From Symsagittifera roscoffensis (lineage: Eukaryota; Xenacoelomorpha; Acoela; Convolutidae): a stretch of 64,000 bases of DNA. Below the pieces are notes generated by a model. The model made no database searches. It saw only the letters and a program-made list of their open reading frames with translations, and had not been told where the DNA came from. Within the stretch, counting starts at the first letter, position 1. Every line of letters starts with the position of its first letter. The DNA is taken from the NCBI RefSeq assembly GCF_963678635.1, contig NC_087070.1, positions 8,282,539-8,346,538 of the forward strand, written 5' to 3'. The position numbers were made by a program, and so were the translations under genes. Below are positions 9,901-21,900 of this stretch, one piece after another.

Positions 9901-12900
9901 CACTCAATCTTGCCTTATTTCATTTAATTCAATGGACTTTTTCAAAATATAATTGACAGGATATTTAAACTAAAAACTGATTTGAAAAATTTTACTAAAT
10001 TAGTGTAGTCTAAACATTGTGAGTTACTTGCACAGCAACCAGCTGTCGTTATTTTTAGTTGGATCAATTTTAAACCAAGAAAAAGATTTCACCGTAGAAT
10101 GTCCCCCTGGCCGCGTATTATTTTTGAAAATTAATTCTGTATAAATATGCATTTCGAAGAAACGCACAATTAAAATTGATTTTCATAATGTATATGTTGG
10201 TTTGCATTGAATGCTGTGAATTCCCTAAATTATTGTTTTTCCAATACTTTTTTTTCAATAAAGCTGCTAATTTTGTACGACTTTAGGCTATCTATACTTG
10301 AGGTTGTTTCCTTAAGATGATCGATTTTTTGGGGTTGGGGGAGGGGAGAGGTTGATTCAAAGCATTTTTCGTCTTACATATGACATTGGTCCTTGGTGCT
10401 GATATAGGTCAAATCTAAGAGATATACGCGAAGAGAAAGACACCACATATTGCATTGTTTTGTTTACCTATTAAACTAAATTTTCTCAGTATCTTCGAGA
10501 GAAAGAAAACAAAAAATCAAATTACCCATGAAAAGCTGATCAAAAAGCACTTGTGGCGTGATGATATCATTAGTATTTGTTGATTGATGGACATTGCAAA
10601 ACGCTGTCAACATTGCGTTTATAAAAGCATATACGGTCGCAATCTTAGAAGGGGAAACTTATTCATCATGTTCGGTTGATGCTGAAGTTTAATATATTTC
10701 GTGGGTATATCAAGTCAAGTGTCGAAAATTTGGACCCCCTTGGTTGTTGGCTAACTTTTGTTTGTGAACTTTGCTTTCTATAAAGTAAGATCCTAGTGGT
10801 GTATTCACTTCGTATTCGTATGTTATTATTAACATCTCAGCATGCAAAATAGTAGTATTTATTTATAAAATTTGCGCTCAGATGGCGTTCATGCAGCGCG
10901 TGATGACTAATTTAGGTCGCCGTCTAGAACGACAGTTTCTGTGGTTTGCTTGCTCTCCGATTCGAGGTAAACATTTTCTTAGGTGAACCAGAAAGTAATG
11001 GTAGCAGACTCACTAAACTAAGTTGAACTGTTGAAAGTCTAAGAGGTTGCTTTCTCAAGTCAGTCAAGTATATGAACCAATTTCTTACCAAATAAGGAAT
11101 TTTTTAGGAAAGTTTAAAATTTAAGATATCTGTCAATTATTAAGTCCAAAATACACCATGTTGAGCCAAAACATCAAGGCGTGACCTAAAAGTGATTTTT
11201 GTCTTCATGGTTGAATTTTTGGTGGTTTATAAATTACTGTTTTTTTGCTGACGTCAAAATCAGTTTTACTTCTTGGTCGAAAACAAAATTATTCAGCCAT
11301 TCTTAAAGGAAACATAGTCTAATACCGGTGGGATTTGAAAGATAAGCTGTATTTTTTAGGACTAGTCTACTTCAGATAGATACTATTGTTATGCAATAAG
11401 TATCTTGATTACGCTATCTGAATCACTGGTTTCGTCTGAATATTGAGTGTGTGTTTGTGTTTACGTGTAAAAGAACGAAGTGATTGTTATTTATATCCGT
11501 TGTGATGATTTTTTGTTTTTTTTTTCAGGAAAAATTCTTAGAAATTGTTCAGGCTCAAATTTATTTTTTTTGCGGTTTGACTTTCGATTTATTTTTAAGT
11601 TCAATTCACTTCCTCTGTTAGAAGGAAGGCAAACTCCTTTATGGAACAGCGAAAATATTTAAGGTCACGAAAAACTTGATCGAGTTCTAGAGTGTGTGAA
11701 TATCGAGTGTGTGTGTGTGTTTTTAGGGCCGTGACTGACCCGCGGGACGGGAAGCGGGTGGCACTGAAGAAGTTGCCCAATGTGTTCTCCAATGTCATCG
11801 CTGCCAAAAGGGTCTTCAGGGAACTCAAGATGCTATTCCACTACCGACACGAAAATGTGAGATACTCTCAAATTAACACGACACAAAACTATTTTAAAAG
11901 TTTTTAAAAAGCTATTAGACCATTAGTATGTATCGTTAATAAGATTGAGCAGAAGTTGATTTAGAGCGCAAATAAATGCAAAGCTTAGATTATTTTTTAA
12001 TTTTTCTATGGTTGAATCTTAAAAGGCGACCAACGAAGTTTCTTAACATAAAATTGCCCTAAATAAAGAAAGATATAGTAAAATTGAATCAGTTCACGGG
12101 GAAGCTTTGATGGATGCTCTTTCAACGGCAACCGACAAGGTTAGTGGTTTTTTGGAATTTGAGTGGAGGTTGATGATGTAATGTTTCAGGTGTTGAAGTC
12201 GTTGGACATCCTGCAACCTCCCCACAACATATCTCTGTTCCAAGAAATCTACCTCATCTGCGAGCTAATGCAAAGTGACCTGCACAAGATCATAGTCTCC
12301 CCCCAGCCCCTCTCGCTGGACCACGTCAAAGTTTTCCTCTACCAAATTCTCAGGGGTTAGTAATCAGTTTTTTTTTAATTATTATTACTTGACCCCGACC
12401 CACTGCAGGCCTGGGGGAGGGGTGTTTGTTTCATTAGGCCCCGGTCTTGCTCAGTGCAGGACCAACCGTGGGGGAGGGGTGTCATCCATGTCGCTGTAGC
12501 CGTTTCAACCTTCAGGAGGATGATGGCATTGGGAACCCTCCGACCATGACCTAAGTGGGATTCAATTCAAACCCACCTCTTGTTTAAAGAGACGAGCGCC
12601 TTACCCACTCGGCCACGGCCGCTCAAATTACTCAGAAAATCGCCATTCATCATTTTGGCTTTTAGGTTCAGTTTCGTTCAATTAGTTTCAGCTCAATTAT
12701 TTCAAACCAAAGATTACGAAACGGAATCTGGCGAGACGGGTTTAAACTTTTAGTTTTAACTATCATGGTTCTGGGAAACTGTTTTTTTTGGCGTTGAAGG
12801 TTAGATGCGTTTTTCATTTCAATGGAACGTACTTATTGTAAAGTTGCATCATACTTCGTTCTTGAGAATAGAATCAATCTTGAACAGTTTCTTCAAAAAG

Positions 12901-15900
12901 ACCTTTTGACTTTGTGGTCAAGTTCAAAACACTTCAAAGCTTCAAACAGTTCTAAGTCTTGTGTGCTGTTAGTCTTTCACTTGTGCATCGATTAGCTTGA
13001 AGGAGTTGTTCTTTGCTATTAGTTTTTCATTCCTATCTTTAACGTGTCACCTTCAATTGATCTCGAAGTCTTATGCCATAAAGGTTTGATGCCATATTTG
13101 TCTATGACTTTAATCGAACCTTGTGCCCTCAAAATAGCCTTAGTTTTGGCTAGTTGATGTCAAATGATATATTCTTTTAGATTTGGCTGTTCTAATAAGA
13201 AGTCATCATAAGAAACTTTGCCAACATGATGTTGGGTCGATGAAATGTGTCAAAATATTGGGTTTAACTTTGAACCCATCTGACATTTGACTTGTGTCAA
13301 ATCAAGCCCAACTTAGTTGACTTTTTTCATTCATGCTCTTGAATTTGAAGCAAAATACGCCGATTTTCCAAAAAAAAATGACGCAAGATCACGTGCTTAT
13401 ACAATTATGAATCGATTTTCAACGGTACCTATGATTTTTATGAAAAAACTTCAATTTTTTCATAAAAATAACAGTTCGTTACAGCTTGTTTAACGGTCGC
13501 ATGTTTAAAGACAAATGACGGATTGAAACTAAGTAGTGGAATAATGTTTCTATTGAAGAGCAGATTGATTTTCAAAATGTTATCAGTGCGAGAAAATTCA
13601 AGAAGTTATTCACGTCACGTCAAACCATCTTCATTTCACATTGCTATTTTTTCACATTCTCAAACGAAAATCTTACCAAACACAAAATGACAGCTTTTCG
13701 CTGTGAGCCTTTTGAAAGCTTAGTTTACTATTTGGGAGCAATGAACTTGAATATCATACCAAGTTAGCTGTTAAAACTTGTTTTACAAATGTAGTTTAGG
13801 TCGACGACTCTACTCATTCTAGCTTAATTTATAAACAAACATCGGTTAGAAAACACGAAATATAATTATGAAGTGAACTTGTTTTGTTTCCGGATTTTTG
13901 TTGTTGACAGACGTCTTTTCCTTCTTTTAATTGTTTAACAGCGTGTGTTGTGAGGTTTTGATTATGATAAATCCCATGCCTTGAAAAACAATCAGCTGAA
14001 ATGGTAAACAGCGTTGGTGTTATGTGGTAGATTTAATTCTAGTATTGGTTCACTTTCATGTTCCATGTGCTGCGTCACCCCGTTATGGAATGAATATACC
14101 AATTGTTTTTCTATTCAGTGAAGTAAAAATATATATTAACTTAAAAAAGATCTGGCTGTTGAAAAAGAATTGAACTGGTTCAAATAGGGAATAAGTTCGC
14201 GTGAACGAGGGTAAAACTATAATCCATGTTATGTTGGTATTCGCTCTAATTGAAAGCCGCTTCTCTCCTTTAGTTATGTTTAGGTTTTGCGGTTTCTCTA
14301 AATTTGGAAATTCTGAAAGTGTATTTTCTTTCCCAATTTCCTTCTGTTTTTCTTTGTAGTTCTTCGTATTGGTGTTCGATCATGTTTGAATTCCTTGAAT
14401 TGAATATTTTTGGTTTAACACGGTTGAACACAGATTTCAGGAGGGAGCAGACTATAATAAGTATCTCATTATCAGAGAACCCTAAGGTCTATTGCAACTT
14501 TTTTGTGGACACGTTTCATGAATATTATAACAAAGTAAGCAAATTTAAGTTTATGCAACTGAACTTATTGAGCTTATGTGAAGTCATTGATTCTCCGAAG
14601 CTGAATTCTTGTGTCCAAAAATGTTTTGTTTGTATGGCAATTATTTTTTTAAGTTCTTCAATACCTTTTTAAATGACTCAAGTTTCTACACCCACTGAAT
14701 ATTAGGAATCATTCCCTTTTTTTACTAGCCACGCCACAATTTAAAATGTATCTGAATTTATGGAGCTATCGTGCTGATCAATGGGACAGCAGGGAACATA
14801 AATTAGTAGACTAAGAAGTATACATTAGAACTCCCACGACTTGTTGTTTGCAGTGTGATAATAAGAAATGGGAGGGATTTCATGCCTCGCTGATTTCCCT
14901 TATCCTGAAGTCTCAATATTCCCTGACATCTGAAAAATTTGGTCTTACTTTTAACTCATTTTCTTATGTTCATTTATGCAAATCCGTGAAATTTTTAACT
15001 TCCTGTGAATCAAAGGTGCCTTGTTTTTTCTTGTGGTTGAAATTGTAAACCTGTATGATGATTTTTTTTATTGTTTCTGTTTTTTTCATCTTTTTATACT
15101 TCCAGTATATTTGTAGTAATTACAGTTAACTTTGTCCTATTAAGATGTGCCCGTCACGTGAGCTCTTAAATTCAACTTGAAATAAAAATTAATAAATCTA
15201 CTTGAAATAAGATACAAAATAGATTTCAGCTCTACTTGCCTATGGCAATTTGTGGCAATTTCCAACTTAGCTGAAGTAATTGAATCAAGCTTAATGTAAG
15301 TTGAATCTGAATCACTCGATAAAAGGACAAAATTACCTGGATTTTTCTATTGCCATTTTTTCCCTAATTTCTTTAAAATATATATGAGGTGGGATTTCTT
15401 TTGCTTGCGTTTTTCGTAATTATATGGTAAATTAAGCTCGTTAATGATATAAAATTCTCAAACTATTTTAATTTATCATGCACTTGAACCCAGTTCAACG
15501 TGATCAAGTATTTCGTATGATGGTTGGACGGATAAAAAGAGGAAAATGCTTCAATTTCAATCTTGGGATTCTTTTTTTGAATATCATTTTTATCAGTTTT
15601 TATCATTAATTGTTGTAAAATCTATATGTAATACGTCTAAATCGTTCCGAGAAATCGGATCAGTTGATTTCAACCTTCAACTAAATATGGTTATGATATC
15701 TCGTGCTTAGCCACGTGATTCCCATGCTTTTTTATTTGCATTCCAAGAGATCTATACTTGCACTAGAGCTTAGACTTCAGAAATCTTGTGACATCTGCTG
15801 GTCAAATGCGACTTGACATGGCATGACGTTGTCTGTATTTGACCTAAAGTGTCTATAAATCAAACTTAACTTTTTGCGTTTCTTTACATAAGCGTAGTTC

Positions 15901-18900
15901 ATCCTAACGTTAGGTGTCCATCATAAGATCTTGTCTTGTGGCGTGTATTTAAATAAAAGTATATTGATAGATGAAAATCGGTGGTAGACATTGGTAGGTT
16001 TGTATGAAAATTTAAATTCCATAGAAGGAATTCGTTTTTTTTACTCCGATGTCGGTCGTGTTTTGATAGCTAATTGGTCGACAACAATAATAAAAGTAAT
16101 AAAGATATCCAAATCCAAGTATTTGAAGAATGAACTTTCGCTCCTGTGGCATATACGCCCCCCTGTTGTTTGTCGCATCTTTTCACATGCGTTTATTGAG
16201 CCAAAAATGACAGCAGTTGTTCTAGAAAGAGCTGATAGAAGCTTTCATCTATTTGCTCGTCATGCCAAGGAATGTAGCAATCCAACTCAAGAGTAAACTC
16301 TTTTTCTCCCCCCCCCCCCCAAAAAAAAACTAGACTACAGAAATAAAGATCGAGAGAATGGGAGACTCTAATAAGTCTATTCCAATTACGAACATTAGCT
16401 TGACAAAAGGCAGTTGGACTGGCCTATTTATCTCCAAATGTTTTTGATCCGTTTGTTTCGAAAATGACAGTTAATAAATGGGACTGAATTGTCAACTGAG
16501 GATTGGAGATTAAGTTCGCTGGCCACAAGGTCTAATTGGTATAAACAAACTAGTTGATCGCTTTTTGTATTTATACTTGTTCATAACTACTGTCATTCTT
16601 GTTTTTGAGTAGTAGACTGTCAGTTCAATGTGCGGCGTTTGCAGTCTTCAACTTACAGAGATTTGAAAATATCTCTCTGATTGGAAAGATTTAGTATCTG
16701 TTAGACATATTAAAATATTAAATATTAAGAATCAGGAAACAAACAAAAATATGTCGTCGCTCGTTGCAAAGAAGCCTGCAAATTGTTTGGTTCTTAGTCC
16801 GTAGTTTTGCTCTCATGTACTATGGGAACGTTCTAAACTCGGGATCGAGGCAGTTATATGCAGTTTGATAAATCCAATTAACCAAGTCTTAAGAAATATA
16901 TGCAATCCTTGTGTGCGTTAGTAGTCCTTCGCTTAGGCTTCTTCAGTTCTTGTTTTTCATGATAACAGTTTTGATTGGCACTGTTTTTAATCCACCTTCA
17001 AGCGAAAACTCTCCGAAGTCGAATTTTTTTGGTTCGATTTTTTTGATTGTTATGAACGTTTATTTGTTGATATTTGTTTACTTTTTGTTCGGTACTTTTT
17101 TAAGGGCAATGTTTAAATTGCCTTGCTGGGATTCTGTTTCTATAGTTTTGAGAAAGATTATTTGATTGAGGTTTTCTGTTCCTGAGCTTTGAGATAATTT
17201 TTTCTGTTTCAGGTCTGAAATACATCCACTCCTCTGGAGTAATTCACAGGGACATCAAACCCGGAAATCTGCTTGTGAATTCGAACTGCTGTCTCAAAAT
17301 TTGCGACTTCGGCCTCGCCCGCAAAATTGAACCCAACTCACGCCGCAACATGACGCTAGAGGTCGTCACGCAATACTACAGGTATACTAATTAGGATTTT
17401 TTACGTTCCATTAAATGGTGATATTTCCAAGTGTCACTGAAAGTAATGAAGACATTGACAAGTGACGTGTTGATGTTTTTACGGGAAATATTTTTAAGTT
17501 TGTTAACTCCAAATATGATTTTTTTGCGGTTTGAGTTTTGATTATATTAAGAGTCGATGAACGTAGTTCAGACTCTTATATAGGTCGCGAGGATTTTTTT
17601 TTTCATTTTTTGTTCTGGAGAAAACTCTTTAAAATTTATTCAGTCTCAAATTTGATTTTTTCGCGTTTTGACTTTTAATTCCTTTTTAATTTCAGTTCAT
17701 TTTTTGTTAAAAGTAAAGCAAACTCTACTATTGAACAGAAAAAGTGTAAAGGTCAAGAAAAACGTGATCGATTTCTAGTTTTAAAAATGGAAGTTAGTTT
17801 TCAGATTTCCCTGCGAAATATAAGTTGTTTTTATCCAGTTCTCTCAAATTTTATCAGAAAGTGTCAATTATAAATTGGTGTCTAGAAATTCAAAGAGCTT
17901 TAAGAGCATCTAGTTTTTTGAAGTTCGAAAGTGAGATTTTTTCTTGCATTCATTGACTCTTTTCCAACTGCTTTTTGGCTATGTGTTTCATTTAAATTAC
18001 ATTCAAATTCATTCGGTAAAACGAAAACCTCTCCGATTACAAAAGTGAAAATGGAGCAAAAAACGTCAACATCAACTACTTCTAATTTTGACTTCTAGGA
18101 TCCAACTTTTAGATTTCCCAGCAGAATAAAAAAATTATCTTAACCCAGTTTTATCAAATTGGGTGTTTTTTAATCAAAAAATGTCCATCAATTAGTTTTC
18201 CTGAATTTTAAAGAGCTTTAAGATCTTACATTGTTTTCTTTGACATTCGAAAGTTGAAGTTTTTCTCGATTTCTCGAAAGTTGAAGTCTATATATGTTTT
18301 CGATTTCCAACTGTCTGTTGGCTATTTTTGATAATTGTTGCTCCTAACATCTTTCATTTTAAATTCCCTTGTTTTTTTCAGGTTACAATTACAAAAATTA
18401 TTGAACATTTTTTTTTATTTTGGTACAAAATTAGTTTCTTCATTGAATATTTTTCCGCTTACACCAAAACATTTTTTCGTAAAAGCATTTTTGCTTAATG
18501 ATAAAAAATATTTTTTGTAAATGCAAAATTGTATTGATTAAGAGCAATTTACAATTTTGCTAACTGATAAAATACTTTTGCACCTTTTTTGGATAAGAGC
18601 ATTTTCGCTAACAGATAAATTATTTTTTTACTGATAACTTATTTTTTGGATAAGAGTAATTTTTTTAGCTGATAAAAAATCATCGCGCAAAACTTTTTGG
18701 ATAAGAGCTTTTTTCTAGCTCATAAAGGTTAATCTTATGCTGCATCAAAATTTTTTGCATAAAAGCAATTTTACTACTGATAAATTACCATTTTTTGCTG
18801 CTACCTTTTTAGGACCGTCAAGTTTTGCAGGGGTCAAAATAGCATGTTATTATTTAAACTAATTCAGTGCCGACAAAATAACAAATGAAGCTTCAAAAAA

Positions 18901-21900
18901 GTCGGAACCATGGCTTGGTTTCAATCAGGAGTAAAATTAGGCCTAAATAAAACTTTATTGGTGAGAATTTATGTTTAAGCGCTGGCCTTGAATGCATTTT
19001 TTCAAACTCCGGTTAACATTCAGTAGATCAATGAGCGCTGAGGTGGCAGAAAAAACTTACAATTTCTTTTCATCAAACTAAACAAATGAGCTGATCTCAA
19101 CTTAACACTGAAATGTGTTTTAAACGAGTTATGTCTTTTTTGATAATTTACAGGTTAAAATGTTCACAATTTTGAATTTTTTTTACCAGCCTTGGATAAA
19201 TTTAAATCATCATTTTTTGCTGCTACAATTTTTGGTTAATTTTGAAAATTGATAAATGATCAGAATTTACTGCTACATTTTTTTTGTAATAGAGAAACAT
19301 TGCTAAGTGATAAATTTTTATTTTTGAAAAGCGTTAAATCATCAGTTTTTTTTTTTGCAGGGCACCCGAACTACTGATGGGCGCCACGACTTACACCTCC
19401 TCAATAGACACGTGGTCTGTGGGCTGTATCTTCGCAGAACTCCTCAGTCGTCGGATCCTGTTCCAGGCCTCCAGTCCAGTTGTCCAGCTGGATCTCATCA
19501 TTGACCTGCTGGGAACACCGCCAGACATGGAGTTGAAGAATGCATGTGAACCTGCAAGACGACATGTTTTATCACAATCTAGAAAAGTGGTATGTATTAC
19601 AGCAGTAGATTTTTCGCCTTATCTCAGCGCAGCAATTTCGGGATCTTCTTAAGAATTGTCCCCCTCCCCTAATGGGAAAAAGAAACAGTTCGTTAATTGG
19701 AAAGAAAACGAGTTTGTTACAAGGTACAAAATGTGTGTTTTTAACCTTCCAATTAGTCTTTCGTGGGGTGAAATTTCTTGTTAAAATGAAAGCCCTATTT
19801 TATCCTGCTGTAATTTCAATCTTTTTTTTTACCCTTCTAGACATTCAAATCAAAAACTGTGATTGATGATATGTCTTTGAAGTTTTTATCGCACGCGGGA
19901 GACATGTAGATTTTCCGTGTAGCGCAATTTTCTAAAAAGCTGCTGTCTGGAAAAACATGTAAACCCTGATTTAATTGCGCCCGATGCTTTTGTAATTTAT
20001 ACGGTGTCGAGCAAAAAAAAAATAAGGCACAACTTTCTGCAAAAATCTGGATGTTTTTTTTCAGATTAATGAATTTAGTGAGTACTCTTATATAGGCTTT
20101 GGTCTTGCTGATTTTTTTAGGAAAAAGTCTTAAAATTTGTTCACGCTCAATTTTAATTTTTCGCGGTTTGACTTTGATTTCTTTGTAAGTTCAGTTCATT
20201 TTCTTTGTTTAAAGGAGGCAAACATCTATCGAACAACCAAAGTGTTAAGGTCACGAACGCCTGGTTTTGAAATTGGTTTTAATTTTCAGATTCACAGCGG
20301 AATAAAAAGCTTACTTGTTGCTCCAGTTTTCTCAAATTGAGTTAATTGCATTGAAAAAGTATCAATCATACATGTTTCAGAAATTCAAAGTGCTTCAAGG
20401 GCATAATTTTTTTCGTTTAAATTCGCAAGTGACGTTTTTTTTTACAAAAAAAAAACAAGTGAATTTTTCTTGTTTCCTTGCGTTCATTACTTTTTCCAAC
20501 TGTCAGTCGGCTATGTTTTATTTTTAGTTATCCTAATTAAAATTCATCGGTTTTTGCAGGAATTGCTAAAAGGTGTTGGTAATATATTTTTTGTATTTAT
20601 AGCTCCCAAATGCCCATGGCGATATCAGTCCCACAAATAGAAATCCTGTTCTTTTTCCGGGCCATAAATTATAGTTTATAAGAAATTGGATGCCTTGCGG
20701 AAGATTCAGTTAAACTGGTTCAAAATCACGGCTGATCTTTTTGCAAAAATTTATGACTGTATTGTACATTTTGTCTAGCCATGAAGCATTTCGGTCATAA
20801 AACCACAACAATCGAAAGTCGAGACATATTTTATTGCTTGTTCTTCAACTTCTCGTGCAATGTTTTTGACGCTTCAAAACGCGATTTGAAGATCGAGGTT
20901 ATTATGCTATTGTTCTAAAATGCCCAGAAATATTTCAAGCTTTCTAACACTTGAGGAATTTCGAGTTTTGTTTCGCTTTTATGCACCAACCTTACCCTAT
21001 AGGAAGCCTATTTTAAGGGTTTGCCGCTAGAAACCCAACTCGAAGTTTTGTTTCTTGAAGTGACGTGGTTTTATCGTCCTAAACCGCATTCAAGTTCTGT
21101 TAGGCGGTAATTGACAACCAACCCCAAAACTGTTTTTAGAACTTCGCTTAACTTAAGCAAATAGAGGAAAAATGGTAAAAATTAAGAAGCTATTGCATTT
21201 AGCAGAAGTTCTCAAACACGAAGATTTAAACTCCAGCTTTTATTGCGAAGTTTTTTTTGTTTTGTTTTTACCTTAGAACAATGCGTGTAAACTAATTTAA
21301 AAAAAACCAATTTTTTTTTTGAAAACAACTCAAGTTGATTGGTTAATGACTTAAGTGGAAAATTTTTAATGGTTCGAGGAGCTGAGCGCTACCATGCCCC
21401 GGCTCATTCCCTCGCAGATTTTAATTCAAAATTTCGTTTTTTTTCTCTGAAAAAGTTAGCAAAATGGTTGGCTTAATTTCTGCTCTAAAACCTGTCGGCT
21501 TATTGCTGATGCCCATAATCTAGGTGTAGGTAAAAGGGAAATGAATTGAAGCGTGACAGTTGGATTAAGACACCGGCATGAACAAAAGTTCACTTCAGGT
21601 ATGAACGAACTTAATGTCGCGGCGGTTTCTTCACGTAATTTATATAAACTAACTGACCTACAACTGCTAACTTGATCTCATAACATGGTAGTCACATAAC
21701 AGATCTATCTAAAACCAGCAGTACTTTTACTATACTTGTTCGGTATTCGTTCTCGATCAATCAAAGCTCTATTTTTCTGATCTGACAAACTGGTTAATCA
21801 AAGCTGGTTAGTTGTACAGAATACACAACAGAGGTGAATTTGTATGAGGTGAAAAGAGCTTTGATGTCTAAGTCTGTTGACCGACTGTGCGTTGTCTTTC

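Larger units (their letters stand above)
3903..11726 (+). other. NLK intron 1 (7.8 kb)
   Basis: Donor GTGAGT, acceptor TTTTAG after a GT microsatellite. AT-rich. Holds two to three copies of the intronic interspersed repeat, a 40-bp tandem repeat (7867-7981), a decayed retroelement ORF (8245-9015) and otherwise nothing I recognise, including 9016-11520. Confidence 0.9.
12356..17212 (+). other. NLK intron 3 (4.9 kb)
   Basis: Holds an antisense SINE (12366-12623), a perfect 15-bp-stem hairpin (13434-13469) and a C12-A9 homopolymer junction near 16310 whose length differs between arms. The remaining AT-rich sequence shows short chance open frames only. Confidence 0.9.
17382..19360 (+). other. 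NLK intron 4 (2.0 kb)
   Basis: Contains interspersed repeat copies C and C2, then a degenerate tandem repeat built on GGATAAGAGCNNTTTTNGCTAACTGATAAA-like units that runs into the exon 5 acceptor. Confidence 0.9.

Noticed and set aside
12540-12625. tRNA-like sequence that could be called a tRNA gene
   Set aside because: Box B is degenerate with an inserted base, no matching acceptor stem, and a GC-rich body with A-rich tail follows; SINE fits better.
14304-14672. 122-residue open frame in intron 3
   Set aside because: Phe/Ser-rich composition typical of T-rich intron sequence; its counterpart on the right has several replacement changes and no domain is visible.
21375-21415. Short GC-rich patch in intron 5 as an exon or tRNA relic
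   Set aside because: No flanking splice pair that keeps the NLK frame and no convincing box A/B pair.
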